Made by a program: the position numbers and the translations under genes. From NCBI GenBank assembly GCA_019321725.1, contig CM033119.1, positions 3,807,865 through 3,871,864 of the forward strand: 64,000 nt of DNA, given 5' to 3'. Below are positions 13,001 to 26,696 of this stretch, piece after piece; the stretch's first letter is position 1; every line of letters starts with the position of its first letter. The notes below the pieces were generated by a model. That model saw only the letters and a list, made by a program, of their open reading frames with translations. It was not told the DNA's origin and made no database searches. This DNA is from Paulownia fortunei (Eukaryota; Streptophyta; Magnoliopsida; Lamiales; Paulowniaceae).

Positions 13001-16000
13001 AAATCATACAAGTGTAATCAAGAAAAACACAAGCAAGCACAAGTTAGCATTTAACCTCAATATGTAGACTTCTTGGGCAAACTCCCGCTGCATGTCTCCA
13101 TTAAGGCACTCAGTCTTAAAAATTTTGATGGCCACATCTTGACTACGAAACAAGCCTTTGTACCTGTGTTTATTTGTACATTTAGATGACTTGATCCAAT
13201 TGATAGTTAATGAAAATAACATGATAAACTCACAAGTCTCCATTTGACCCTGCAGCAATCTTGTATTCAAAATTCAACAAATTGGCATCAATTTCCCAGA
13301 CATCACTCCCATCGAAAGGAATTTCCACATGGCTTGGTGGTAACATAAAACCACTCTGCCCCTGCCCTCCAGCAGGAGATACCAGCTCTTGTTTCAAAAC
13401 TGACTGCATCTGCAGCAAATTTCATAATAAAAGATCCAACCTAACTGGAATGATGATCTCTAGACATGGTTATATCTTTTGGTACCTCGATGTTTGGAAT
13501 TTCCTTCACCAGTGTATTTCTGAGATGGTCAATCCCCTGAGAATTTGCAGTAAGAAGGAAATCAACAATTTGCGACAAACTGGAGGAGCAAGGATAAAAT
13601 CAGGATACTCCAATTGTGTCTGTAGTGCATGCCTATGGGTTAAAAACTCTAGATTTATGAGTCCAACATGACTCTGAAGCAAAAAACTAAGCAAATAAGA
13701 AGTGGCAACCTTATAAGGTAGAGTAAAAATAGAAAGATGCAATCATCTATGTTACACACACTACCTTATTAAACTGCACTTTCATGGATGTGCAGGATTC
13801 TTTGGCTAAAAATGTGTGAATGTTCCCACCATGAAAGATTGAAAAATGCAGATTCATAGTGATCCCCCATTAGAAGAGAATAGAAAATACCTTTTCCCAA
13901 CTATCAACAACGAAGACATCCAATGAATAACCATCAATCGTGCAAAAAGCATGAGCTTCTTGAATGTTCAACCCAATCTCAGACATCAGGCAAGTCAACT
14001 GAGTTAAATAGAAGAAGGACTCACTTAATATCAAGAGAAATCATTTATAACTGCATATGGCATGAAAACAACTGATTTGGATATATGCACCATCTCTTAA
14101 CATAATCAAGCTCTAGCACAAGAAACCAGAGAAAAGAACACAACAGCTTATGACAAGACATTCTGAATTCATTTCATAAACCACTAGTGCCAAATGCATT
14201 CTCCAGGGATAGGAAAAAACAGAAGTCAAAATATGATCTATGTGCCAAGTATTACTGGAAAGTAAACCCTAATCTCTTATTCACCATACTAATGAATAAA
14301 TGATGAACAAACAATGAGTGAAGAAGACGATAAAGTAGAGATGTAGTTTCCGTGTTTGCTACAAATGCATAATACCAGCAATTTTGGTTAAATTTAGAAA
14401 TCACTTGAAAGGCATATGAGGAGACATACATTCAAGTACAAAAAATTGGTTTCATTTTAAGCTGATAAAGGCCAAAATGACTGCCAGATAATTTATGCAA
14501 TATTAAGGCAACCCGTCAATCTCTATAACCTTATGGAGGTTGAGGAATTAAATTGCTCTCTTCTCTTGATGGGTTACGAATCTTATTTTTCAAAATCCAA
14601 CTTCAGGCCACATGCTCACACAAGAGTGCACACAGAGGGAATGCACATACATAACTACAGATGGTAGAAGAGAAATATGTGGTTATGTGCAGATACACAC
14701 ATAGAGAGAAACAATTGATAGAGAAAGGAAAAAGACACATAGGTGAGATTACTGCAAGCAAATCCATCGACAAGATTATGTTATCAGCTTAATATAATCA
14801 CTAAACTCATTTCAGTCATCTTCATCTATTCTTGAGAAAGATGAGATATGATGGGATGCTTCAATTGTTAATAATGTTGCAGTAGCATGCAAGTTTACAA
14901 AGATAAGGCTACTGTCAGCTCACACACCTTTTCATTCTCAAGAATTATATACTAGAATACAGGGATTCAAGACGCATTTAATATATCAACATCTCCAAAA
15001 TGAAAAGGCTTTACCCTGCTAAGGAGCTTGGGTTTGTCTTTTGTTGAAATTGTTATTTCATGCAGTGGCCTGAAAAAATCAGAAGTGACGACAGATGAAT
15101 GGATAAATCCACCCCATATTCATTCTAATACGCTGAAACCCCACTATTCAGGAACAAATTAACAGACTAGAAAAAGAAAGCTCAAATGGGCTCAAACCTT
15201 TCAGAATATTACCGCAAAAAGTGTGAATTCCTACTCACAGAGCTATTCCCATCTTGAGCATCAGATTTATTTCCTTCAAAGACAAGTTCAAAATTGGATG
15301 ACAGGCCAAATGCAGGTGGTGGGTGAAGGCTGAAATTAAAACAAATAAGGAGACTTAAATACAAGTTCCACATTAGATTAGTCCAGAACTACTTTGTCAG
15401 AAAGAAATAACTTCTCAAACACAAAATTAATGTAATTAAGCCCCCACTTCCCATACCTATCCGGCTGCAGAGCATCCCCTCCTTTAGTGGAGCTTGAATC
15501 AATAGAATTGCCAAGATTTCCATCTGAGGTGGGACGAACCTGCATTAGAGAGAAACTATGAATACTCAATTGTCAACAGAAGTTGCAGGCCAACAGATAA
15601 TGGCAACTGAAGAATCAATAAGAGCAAGCTATTTAAGACTGATATATAGCATGCATCAAATAAAAGTTACCCAGCAGGGTAGAAAGAGTTTGTGGCAGCA
15701 CCAATGCCACTGAAACAACTACAAATATCATCATTCCTATTTAAGCTACTCAAGTTATTGTGAAATAGTATCCAGACAGAACATGACTTTGAAATTATCA
15801 TATTAAGTTTTGTTTCGTGCAGTAAAGACTGACAAAAAATATGAATGCAAATCCAGAATTTTCACGTTAGGACTCTGGACTCTTATCAAACTTAAGCATG
15901 ATAAATGTCAGTAGGCTGGAACATATGTTTGAATGTGTGATTCCATCTGGCAATTTGCATCCTCAAGATAATCAAACTCATGTCTTACTATCAAAATATC

Positions 16001-17276
16001 AACAGCATAGCAGAATTCAAAAGATTGTCTTACAATAAGCTGCAATGAAGGAGTTCTAGCTTCACAACTTTTAGCTTTGGATTCCATGTACCCATGCATG
16101 TGATGCCTAGATATAAGTTTCAATCTCCATTTACCATTATTGCTTGTGTTAATACATAAAACAACCAACTTATCTCCTTATGTCCACCATAAATTGCATT
16201 ACTTGGCAATTTTGATAGTAAAATCCTGCATTACTGTTAAGAATATGAAGGATGGAGTCCTATAGTGATCAGTGTTAACATAACCCAAAAGACAATCAAC
16301 AAAAGGGATTGTCACAGAGAATCATGATGATGTATTCTAGGATATACCTGCACAAGGCGGACATCAACTGCGGGTCTGGTGAGCGGATCGCGTGCCATGT
16401 TCAACAATTTCTTGTGCATCAGGACATCCTCTGCCCGTTCGGTATTTACGTCCAACGCGTAACTACAGTAGCAGGATAATCAGTGACATCAGAATATTTT
16501 TAAGCACCACAATCTTGAACTCTTGGTGTACTAAATCCATCCAAATATGGATACATGAAACTAAGAGTCACATTTCATCCCTAATAAAATGAAAGTTCCA
16601 TAATTCATTCAACAGTTTTTATATCTTTCTGAAAGATATATGCCTCTCTTAACTTACAGTTTCTGAGTAGCATCATTTATGGAAGCAAAAATTATTGCGA
16701 AACTCGCAGTGGTAGAAGTATAATTTTTTTAACAAAAAACACGTCAATATAAACGTTCAATTAACCAATACACCAATTCTTTAAAGCAAGAAACAGAAGA
16801 GGGCAAACTTCTGTTCCTTCAGGTTCAAACAAATTAATGATCTTACCAAGAAACTGGAAAATTCATCTTCTTTTCATCTTCGAGCAAAATTAAATGAATC
16901 AAAAATTAACTTTCTTTCTTCCTTTTCTTAAATTCTTCGTCATTCATATATCAAATTCTTTACCAACCTCAACAGACACCCTTCCATCTGCCACCTCCGA
17001 AAACAACTCAAATCAATCAAGAGGACAAAGAAGAAAAATATTGGCCCAGGTCACTAACTCCAAAAAAGAGAAAAGAAACGAAATTTACCGAAGAGGAAGC
17101 ATGCTAAAATGAGCCCACAACTCATCTTCAAACCCCGGTTCGGCAGCCTCTTCAACATCCAATTCTCTCAATCTATACAACACTTCATGAAAAACTTCAA
17201 CTTTCTGCCTTCTTTTCCGGCTTTGAACCGGTGACCACTCAGATTGCCGGCTGCTACAGCTCTCGCTATCTCCCAT
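10074..17276 (-). CDS. STY46: ACT-domain serine/threonine/tyrosine kinase, STY46-like
   Basis: Raf-like plant dual-specificity kinase; Arabidopsis STY8/STY17/STY46 phosphorylate chloroplast transit peptides in the cytosol. Sixteen exons: 17276-17089, 16462-16348, 15539-15457, 15329-15213, 15069-15015, 13998-13891, 13536-13486, 13409-13234, 13163-13056, 12096-12023, 11914-11739, 11520-11425, 11227-11147, 10947-10894, 10387-10253, 10178-10074. They join in frame to 573 residues, close to STY46 (~575). The start is the ATG giving 'MGDSESCSS', which fits the family better than the upstream in-frame ATG. ACT domain about 169-222 ('PLHEITIS...LNIQEAHAF'). Kinase: glycine loop '[11 protein letters not shown]', Lys311 in 'VAIK', '[10 protein letters not shown]' with Asp405, 'DFGVAR' with Asp423, then 'MAPE'. 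Oddities: Asn replaces the usual Tyr in the glycine loop, and the C-terminal tail (last 34 residues) does not resemble the Gly-rich family tail. Confidence 0.95.
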
Positions 17277-19233
17277 CAAATAAATTTCTACTTCAAACCC
17301 ACCAAAAAAAAAGAAACACATATAACTCAAAGAATATACACTTTGATTCAGATTCCAATCATTTACACACAACAACAAAATGTATTGAAAGGAAACGAAA
17401 AAACAAAAAAAAAAGAGGAGGAGTTGGTGGGGCGTGATGTAAGTATCTATATATATATATCATGTATGTATATTTCTGTGCATATTCTTTGTGGCAGTTT
17501 GCATGAAATAAAGCGAAAACAAAAACCCAAATAAAAAAAAAACAAATAATTAAATAAAAAGGCACCATTTTTGTAATGAGTGTTGACGTGGATTCAAACG
17601 AGGCTGGTAACTTTGCTTGTGTCACCCCTTGGTTGTCTGTTTTCTCTGTAGTTGATTATTTTATTCATTATATCCATATCAAAGATTGAATCTTTCGATT
17701 AAACTAATGTTTGGATGTTATAGAAAATTTGCAGAGATGTGACCCACCTTCGAGTTTATCCAATTAGATTGTTGGGTTGTCTCATTTCCCATTTCCCACT
17801 TGATTATGATGTTTTTCTTTTAATTTGGAAATGTGATTAAGGTATGTGCAATTGGGTTTAGCCATTAATGGGGGATTGTTACCTCATTGCTTCAATCACT
17901 TAGCCTAGTTGACAAGAGTTTTCTCTATGCTTAAACATGTGGACAGCATAACTCCATAACCATTCGGATTGGACAAGGCCAGTGTTGCAATATTGCATTA
18001 ACCATATAATTAAAGGTCTTTTTGGAAAATTTTGACACAACTTTGTTGATACTTCACTTGTCAATAGAATGATTGCACTATATTAAACATCTTATATAAT
18101 TAGAGGGTTAAATTTATTCCAAAATCTTGTAAATTCTACAGTTTTTATATGATACTTTTAGAGTTTATGAAACGTTGGTAAAAATATTTTTGAAATTCAT
18201 ATGATCAAATTAAAGAAAATTTATTAGAACTTTCAAAACAAGTCAGAATTTTCTTACTTTTTGTAAGACCTTTATAAGATTTTAACTATTATTTTTAGCT
18301 ATAGTTAATGTTATAAAAATTTTAAGATCCTAAAAACTGTCAAAATTCAAGCATCTTATTACATGTTATAAAAAGTTTATAAGTTAAGGGGCTCTTAATT
18401 AAGGAAATATGATAAATGATTAATTAAAAAGAAGTATAACTTTACTTTGCTTGGAAATACTTGTCTAGTTATATTAGGAAGATATATTATGAATATTAAT
18501 AATTAAATATTTATTTTTTTAAGAGGACAACTTACTAGTTTTGCTAATTAGCGAAAAAAAAATTAGACAGCTGTATTAGGGACTCCTACATAGACCCACA
18601 TAAAAGTCGTATATTATGTTGAAGGGTATTCACTTGTGCTCAGTTAAATTATCTCTTATAAATTGACGTTATTATTTTAAAAAATCAAAACATTTTATTA
18701 TATAATATGTGATTATATGGCACATTTCTAATTTGTATTCTTAGTTAATATAAGATACTATGTAGAACTTGATTTGCTAGTCTTTTAATTTTTTTAGTCC
18801 CATATCAAAATTGTACAAAAAAATGTTTAGTGCTGCAAATTAAATTGGATTTTATTATCATCTATACATATCGCTATAGTTGTGATAGTACAAAATGTTC
18901 AGGATGCAATTGAAATACACACAATGCATATTTTAAAAAAAAAACTGTGCATTTCGTTAGAAATTTATTGGTTCAACCACAAAATGATAAGTAATTATTA
19001 GTATTTTAATTCTAAGTTTATGAAAAAAGATTCTCCATGATTTATTTTTCATATATATCTTCATTTTTTCAGCAATAATTCACGGGATAGTACAACATTG
19101 TACGCGACCGTACATGTAATAATATCTCATGCTCTATATGATACAGGTTGCACACAGACTTGGATTCAAGTATTAAACTTTTGAACAAAGGTGGGTGCAA
19201 TACTACACAGAATAGTCGATCAAAATACTTTTA

Positions 19234-19609
19234 GGCCTTATTTAGTGTTATTTTGAAAAAATAATAAAATGTGTTTTGAATTATTGCGCTTCAAATAAAT
19301 ATATATTTATTTTTTTAAAATATTTATTACTCATTACTTCAGTTAAATAAATATATATTTTATTATATTTTTATTAATTATGATAAAATAAATAATATAT
19401 TTATAATTAAAAATATCTCTAACTAACCATAATAAATAATATTAATAAAATATATATAATTTAAAATATTTTATATAATATATTATTATTATTATTTTTT
19501 GACAAAACATCAAAACTCATTTTTATTATCGTTTCTAATCCCACTAAACAAAACATTTATCCTCAAAATAATTTCTTTAAAATATCAAAAAATAACACCA
19601 AATAAAGCT
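19234..19609. mobile_element. Tourist-like MITE (PIF/Harbinger type), TSD TTA
   Basis: The left end 'GGCCTTATTTAGTGTTATTTT' is matched in inverse at the right end, whose reverse complement reads 'AGCTTTATTTGGTGTTATTT'. Both ends are flanked by TTA (19231-19233 and 19610-19612), the duplication expected for PIF/Harbinger elements. The element is 376 bp, AT-rich and has no coding capacity. Confidence 0.75.
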
Positions 19610-19687
19610 TTACATTTTTCTTTTTTTCATTAATATTTAATGCTATATTAAATGTTAGTGCAGGGTTCAGGGGGTGGATCATGAGGG

Positions 19688-19695
19688 TGACGTCA
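19688..19695. promoter_or_regulatory. Palindromic TGACGTCA (bZIP-type core) in a GC-rich island
   Basis: A perfect TGACGTCA lies inside a ~95-bp GC-richer island between two MITEs. bZIP factors bind such cores, but no gene start is visible nearby, so a function is not shown. Confidence 0.3.
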
Positions 19696-19871
19696 TCGCT
19701 TTTGCGTGTGGCTGTGCTTGAGGGAGTAGCATGTGGGTGCGCAAAGCCACATTAAAATACTTTAAAATTAGTTAGGCCGAGTTTGGCCAGTACTTGAATC
19801 TCTTAAAATTATTTTTTAACTTCACGGTCATTTATAAAGATTTTTAATCTATGCTTTTTTTTTTATGTTAA

Positions 19872-20257
19872 GAGTCCGTTTGATTTCATTTTTAAATTTA
19901 TTTATATGTTTTTCAGTATTTTTAAAATTTAAAATATTTTTTAGTAGTTTTTTATGTAAAAATAAAAATATATTTAAATTAGTTATATTTCTATATTGCT
20001 TATATAGATTTGAAAATTAATATATATATATATATTATAATATTTTTTTATATGAAAATAAGTAAAGTATTGGTAGGTTTAAAAATGAGTATCGGTATGT
20101 GTTTAAAAAGACATTAAATATTAATAGATTTGAAAATAATTTTAAGTATAAAAATAAATTATATTTTTTCTATGAAAATTCACAAAAAATGCATTTTAGA
20201 TATTTTAAATAATAAAAAGTAGAAAGATGACATTTGAAAATGAAAACAAATGGACCC
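19872..20257. mobile_element. Tourist-like MITE, TSD TAA
   Basis: The left terminus 'GAGTCCGTTTGATTTCATTTT' and the inverse of the right terminus 'GGGTCCATTTGTTTTCATTTT' pair at 17 or more positions. TAA flanks both ends (19869-19871 and 20258-20260). It is 386 bp, AT-rich and non-coding, and its TIR differs from the neighbouring MITE, so it is a second family. Confidence 0.75.
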
Positions 20258-22295
20258 TAATTTTTTTAAACTGTTGATTAACTTTTCGTATTGATTTTTT
20301 ATTAATTTTAGTGCTATTAAACTTTCAAAATTTTATATTTCTCATTTTATAATCTTATTTAATAAAAAAATTGATAAGTCTATTATACTAAGAAAAAAAA
20401 TTAAATTCACGACCGAACTCCATTCTATTGACACCTGGTTCAACAATTATTACAATAAAAAGTTTGGTGAATTAGAAAAATTATTTTTAAAGTTTGGACT
20501 ATTTATCAAAAAAAAAATATTTAAATTTATAAACTATAAATATATTTTTTACATTTATTTTATAAATTATACAATTATGTTTGTAAGATAAAAATAAATT
20601 TTAAAAATATTTATAATTTTAAAAAATTACTAATTTTTTTTGTAATTAAATTAAAATTATATAAATTTATCCTAAAAAATATACAATTTGTCTTGAAATT
20701 ACTGAAAACTAAAGTAATGATGTGAAGTGTGAAGGAGGTAAAAGATGCTTCACACAGTACTACAGCCAATGAGGAGACGAGACAGTGACAAGGGCTGTTG
20801 TGTGAATGTCTCAATTCAACGTACCATTAGAATGAATTAGATGTTTCACTTTTCCACCGAATCGGGGAGCGGTCCACTGGGGGAGCTGATTCGATTTGGA
20901 CATAAAAAATTCTGACATTTTATATTTTTTAAAGTTAAACCCTAATTCTATTTAGTACTCTCTCAAGTTTAATTTGACTAGAGAATCACTACTAATTGTG
21001 GGTGATCGAGTTTTTCCAATTCCGAGTAATAATAAGTGTGATAATAATTTATATATATTTAAAATAAATATTCCACATGTTAACTCAAAAAATAACATTC
21101 AAGAGTTAACCCATCAATAAACACACCACAAAGGTACTCAAAGTGACTTGTAAGAAATTTGAATCATCGATCAACATAAAATGCCCTAAACGCTTTACCT
21201 ACTCGACTTCAAAAGGAGGCATCAGTACTCTCTTAAGTATATTTTAATTAGATATAGAATTTTAAATAAAAATTTAAAAATATAAAATTTATGTATTATT
21301 TACTATTTTCATAATACTGTATTAAGTAGCGATTGGAATTTAGTGATATTACATTATCGTGTTGTTAAAAGATAAATTTTGAAATATTATAAAAAAAATT
21401 ATATTAATAATAAAATATTAAGTGATAATATTAAATCTATTAGTAATAATACAAGTGATAATATTTTTTATTTTATAAACGTAACAATGATAAGAATTAT
21501 ATTCGAATTGCCATTGTTGACAATTAATGAATATATACAATAAAATTCAGTGCAATAAAAATATAATTACGAAATCATTGTGGTTATTATTATCAAAACA
21601 TGTGTCATTTATTAGCAATACTGATCACTTATGTACAATTTTTTTTATCAATAATTGTATATTATAACAATTTATTATGTATGATTAATTATCAATAATG
21701 ATATCGTTTATACAATTTTTGTCACTGCTATTAATTTGGTAAAAATTATTAAAAAAAATTCTTATCATTTAATATACATATAATTAGGAAACACATCAGT
21801 AATATATGTGCAAGTATGTGTCTGTGTATACATATATTAAGAAACAAAACTTTATAATGGAATAGCATAAAAAAACAAGGGTAATAAAATTGAGATAAAT
21901 GGAGTAAATTTATCAGTGATAGAATCCATTTCAACCTTTTTTTTATTATTTTTTACTGAAATACTAAAGATATTGATGTATTATGATTTCAACGAATATT
22001 TCGTTAAGTTTAATTGATGATTATGTATCAAACTTTATATATGAAATTAATACGAAACTAAACAAATACACATACGTTTGTAAAAGTTGAATTAAAAATT
22101 TTATGATTGAAAAATTTTGAGCTTCAATTTTCGCTAAGTACTTGTAATATGGTCGAAGATACTGTCTCTTTAGCCCAAATGATGAATCCAAAGCTGATAA
22201 ATTCAAAATTAAATCATTCTTAATTTATTTCAAGTTTCCTTTTGTTCTCAAGGTAATTTGTGTATCTTATATCTATTAATGCGACAGGTCAAAAA

Positions 22296-22368
22296 GACTC
22301 CATGGCCCAATGGATAAGGCGCTGGTCTACGAAACCAGAGATTCTGGGTTCGATCCCCAGTGGAGTCG
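22296..22368 (+). tRNA. tRNA-Arg (anticodon ACG)
   Basis: A full cloverleaf can be drawn. The acceptor arm is GACTCCA/TGGAGTC, the anticodon stem CTGGT/ACCAG closes loop CTACGAA with anticodon ACG at 22329-22331, and the T arm CTGGG/CCCAG closes TTCGATC. G is the discriminator base and there is no intron. The internal B box is GGTTCGATCC (22347-22356). An upstream CAA at 22290-22292 fits plant Pol III start sites. It reads CGU codons (and CGC/CGA after A34-to-I). The nearest T4 run is about 45 bases downstream. This is a nuclear, isolated gene. Confidence 0.97.
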
Positions 22369-23389
22369 ATTATCTCTTCCTCCTGGACTTTATAGAGATG
22401 AACTAGATTATCATTTTGGCGCTCAAATGTCTCTGTCATTACAACATTTTAAGAACTTAGATCTCATTTTTGGATATATCTTTTTCTTACGTTGTAAACT
22501 CGCATATATCTGTCTGTTTGTTGGTAGTTTAAAAATTCTATTCACTTCTCATGTCACACTTTAAATGTTGGGACATAATTAAATATCAAATAATCTGCCC
22601 TATTCCCCGCTACCACCCACCCCTACCTTCCCATTGAAGCTCATTAATTCTATTGCCCCCATCTGTTTCCTGTCTTTCACTTGAATTGTTATAATTTTGA
22701 AATTTTTGCAACTTGAAGGAATATTAATTCAAGTAATTAAATCGTTATTGCTATATAAGCAAGCAAATAATTGAAAAATCTACCCATAGAGCTAAGAAAA
22801 TTATCATTGTTAATATATAATGAGTTATTCATAATATGTAAGTCACTTAATTTAAAATTTTTAACTATTTTTAGTGTAGCGCCCAACAATATTTATTGAG
22901 CCTATCTACGAACTAAACCAAATCTCCTATTGGGATCCCAAATTAGAGTAAGCTACTCGTATTCGTAAAAACAAATATATAAAGCCATTTTGTAGTTTCT
23001 AAAATATTAGCCCACACCAATGATTCATAATTTTGACACAAAAATCCATACTACTCATTCGGTTAGTATCCAAACAGATATATGAATCATTAAATACATA
23101 CAAGTAATATCATAAAATAAAACGTTAATATCATCATCCTATATTATTTTAAATTTAGCAATGAATAAATTACAAAAGTCTACCCTCACGTCAATAATCA
23201 TGTATTTTTTTCGAGTAAAAGGTTTGACTGATAAAAAATATTTTCTAAACTCAATAATGGGTTTGTAATCTTTAATGCGTACATGTTGACCCACAAAAAT
23301 AAATGTAGGTTGGAACGGTAGAGTGGTAGTAAATGAGAAGAGTATTTATTATGGGAATCTTTGTCTGACGGCAAAAAATTTAAAGCAGA

Positions 23390-23420
23390 CCCCCCCCCCC
23401 CCCTCCCTCCCTCCCTCCCT
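23390..23420. repeat. C14 tract followed by (CCCT)n
   Basis: Fourteen C residues run straight into four CCCT-type units. The opposite strand is G-rich and could form quadruplex-type structures. Confidence 0.95.
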
Positions 23421-24030
23421 GTTGGCAAACAATTTTTGCAGAGATTCTTTTTTCATCAGTGTAACTTGGTCTTCATATTTATTGATAGAGGCAACAATCC
23501 CACTTGTCTCATTTACTCCCCTCAACTAACTCCTCTTTTCTGACAAGTATGAGCCGTAATAGCTTTCTAAAAAGGTGAAATGGGAAACAAATAGTTGAAA
23601 AAGTGAAATAAATGTTCACCAGAAAGAAGGAAGTGAAAATAAATTGGGAGTAAGATAAGTATTTTATTATTTTATTTTTACTAGTAAGAATGGATATCAA
23701 CCAAAATAAAGCAACTAGCATTATTTATTATAAAATAAATTATTTATTGGATATAACATCTTAAATATTATTAAAGGATTAAAAATAATTAAGTTAATTG
23801 CATAAAGTGTATTATTATATAGGTTACGGTAAGAATTTCATTATATAATTAGGATTACGTTTATAATAATTATTCTTCACTAAAATGTTTCAATGGGAAA
23901 TTGACAAGATGAAAAACAGCAAAAGGATAAGGAAAAATCATTAATAAAATGGATGGAAGAAAAAGAAAAGAAAGCACTGCAAGGTTGCTATATCTATGTG
24001 TGAGTAGATATTTGTACTACAAAAATTATT

Positions 24031-24165
24031 ATTAATAGGGGTGATCCGACTCGAGTTAGTTTGGGTTGAATATTTAAATATATTTTACAAAAAATATTAT
24101 TAATAGGGGTGTTCTGATTCGAGTTTGTTTGGGTTGAATACTTAAATATATATCCGATAACATAT
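24031..24165. repeat. 68-bp tandem duplication
   Basis: 'attaataggggtg' occurs at 24031 and again at 24099, each followed by a diverged copy of 'cgagt...gtttgggttgaata...ttaaatata'. The second copy is interrupted by single-base changes, so the duplication is old. Confidence 0.75.
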
Positions 24166-26696
24166 TTAGCTACTTCAATCCGACCCAAAAAATATTGGGT
24201 ACCCGAAATGTTGGTTCCGACCCTAATAGAAGCTTAGAAGCTACTGCCCCTGTTTTTCCACACCACCTACATAACTAAAAGTCTACAAAAAAGCTAGATG
24301 TTTATCCATTCCATAAGTAAAATGAGACCCCTTCTCAAGAAACAATAGTAAACTCAATAGTACAATAAAATGGACAGGAGTTTGGTTAGGGTTTGACTCT
24401 TGGAGTTGGGAGGAAGAAAGAAGTGTGTCTGCAGAAATGAAAATGAAAGAAGAAAAATCCCACCCCGCCCCTAATTCACATATCTTCATTTGGATTGATA
24501 TATTTGGATGTAAGAATTTGAATTTAAAGGAAAGATTTGAGGAAATAATTTCAAATAACTCCGCATAAGATGAATTTGAAATTCACTACAATGATTCAAA
24601 AAATAGTTCAAAATAGGAGTTCAAGAATTTGAAATCCATTGTATCAAAAGATATTCAAAGAAGTTTAATGGATTTGTTATTATGGATTTGAAATCCTTAA
24701 TTTCAAATCCATTAATTTAAATGAAGTTAATTCATTTTACTTTTTTTTTTTTGGAAAAACGAAAAACTTGGGGAAACCGATCTGGTAAATCGGGTAGGAT
24801 TTTTTCTATCCGATACCGAACCTGAACTTTTAGAATTGAATTTCGGCAATTCAAAACCCTAATTTTCTTAAAATACATACTGTTTTACACAGAATTAAGT
24901 GGGTTGAAACCAGAATACCCACCCCTAACTATTAGCACTTTGTCGTCTATAATTTTTTCGGTGAGCAACACTTTGCCCTCAAAATGTGTTTCAATTAGCA
25001 ATTACCCTCATCAACTCTCATAATACAACTTTGTTCCTTCGAATTATGGCTCCAGTAAATTCTACCATTGTCAACCCTTAAAATAGAAAGTTTGCCCACC
25101 ACGACTATATGTTAACGTTAATAAACACTTTTGTCCGTTCGTTTGCTTGCACAACAGTTGATGTTGATGAATCGAATGGACACAAAGTGTCTATTTCAAA
25201 TGCTGGGGAAATCGAATATTGTCTGATGCATAGTTAGAGGGGACAAGTGTTACTGTGTTGTTTATCCTAATCCTGCTTAAATAATTACACGGAACAATAG
25301 TATATTAGAAGTGTGTATCAATCACCGATATTTTAGAAATGCATCGTTTTGTTTTATTTATTTATTTATTTTTATTTTTATAACTCAAATTTCAAGCTTG
25401 CGCCTTCCTAATTTTGAGAGAGTTCGGCTTTCTCCTCTCGGCTTTGTCCTTTAGTTCGACCTCAAGATAAATTAAGATTCAATGTAAATTTAAATGCAAT
25501 CACAATTTATATACGATTAGAACATGACCTTCAGTTAAGGTCAATCTACCTAACAAACTCTTATTTACGTCATGCGGTAAAATCCTCAAAAGGGCAACAC
25601 AATCGGATCATAATCTTTATTCATTAAAATTCGAATTCCGATATTCCATATTAAACTTTAAACATCTTATTGCTGCGCCATGCTTGTGCATGCTTGTGGG
25701 GCATATATCGTAAGCAGGTTTTGCTCTTGAATAATTGTATATCCCACCAAAATTTGTAATTACATAAGCAATTACGGAAGGAAAATGAACATAGTTGATT
25801 GACAATAACGTTGAGAATGATAGCCTAACACAATGAACATGGACATTGACGTACGTGGCCAAACTCAGACCGGGCACTTCTAGCTAGTCCCTAAGACCTC
25901 AGAACTTAGGTTTCTTCATTAATCTCGAAGAGTTTCTTGTTTACATCATATGGAAAATGCCAGGAATGTCAACACAACCACAAAATAGTTAATTAAACTG
26001 TTACCAAGTGACAGGAATTAACATGGTATTTGTTTTTAGTTAATGTCAATATCTTCAAATTTTGCAGATCTACTTTCGGTCACGAAGCACTACAATCCAT
26101 ATTTGGTTCAAGAATCCATCATTTAGATTCTACCTCCACAAGGATCATATTAAACTGTACATCAAGATGTCTATTTGATCCATAAAATAACCAAATTAGA
26201 GCAATAAGGGATTAACAACACAACTGGCGACATGAAGAAAAAAACAAGAATCGATACATCAGGCAGTCTTACCACTTGGACAAGAAGACTCAAGATCGAT
26301 TTCGTTTAATGGGGTAAAAAAATGTCAACCTTATGCCTTAAATCCATCGAAAAATCTGAAAAAATTCAAACCTTAAGACTGGATTGGCGTTGTTCTACTC
26401 CTCATACAGCAATAATCTCTTTAGTACGTGAAAAAAGCACTAAGATATTGGCACGGCTCAATCAAAAACGCAAACCAACTCTAACTCACCATTATAGCCT
26501 TTTGGCATAATAGCTTATAAAGTTACAAGTCATGTCTGAGTGAGCCGAGCCAACATCACAGTGACTATTTCAACATTTTCTCTCCACGGGCACATATAAA
26601 AAAATTAAACGAGGCAAAAAACAAAGGGAAGAAAAACATTAGTATTCTTGCCCTTCTTGAACTTTGTCTTCACACATTTTTTTTTTTTTTTTTTTT

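Larger units (their letters stand above)
17277..22295. other. Gene-poor AT-rich spacer with MITEs
   Basis: About 5 kb upstream of the STY46-like gene. The first ~200 bases should hold its 5' UTR and promoter; a TATA-like alternation lies at about 17447-17460. The rest is AT-rich with two MITEs (19234-19609, 19872-20257), a short GC-richer island at about 19660-19755, and no supported gene. Confidence 0.6.

Noticed and set aside
17277..17378. Upstream in-frame ATG for the STY46-like kinase
   Set aside because: It would add 34 residues with no family counterpart. The ATG at 17276 gives the family-like 'MGDSESC' start and a length near STY46.
21070..21230. Possible minus-strand SINE
   Set aside because: A 'gatgattcaaat' phrase is only a loose B box, and no duplication or tail was found.
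22248..22439. Open frames overlapping the tRNA
   Set aside because: They translate the tRNA and its flanks; the cloverleaf explains the sequence.
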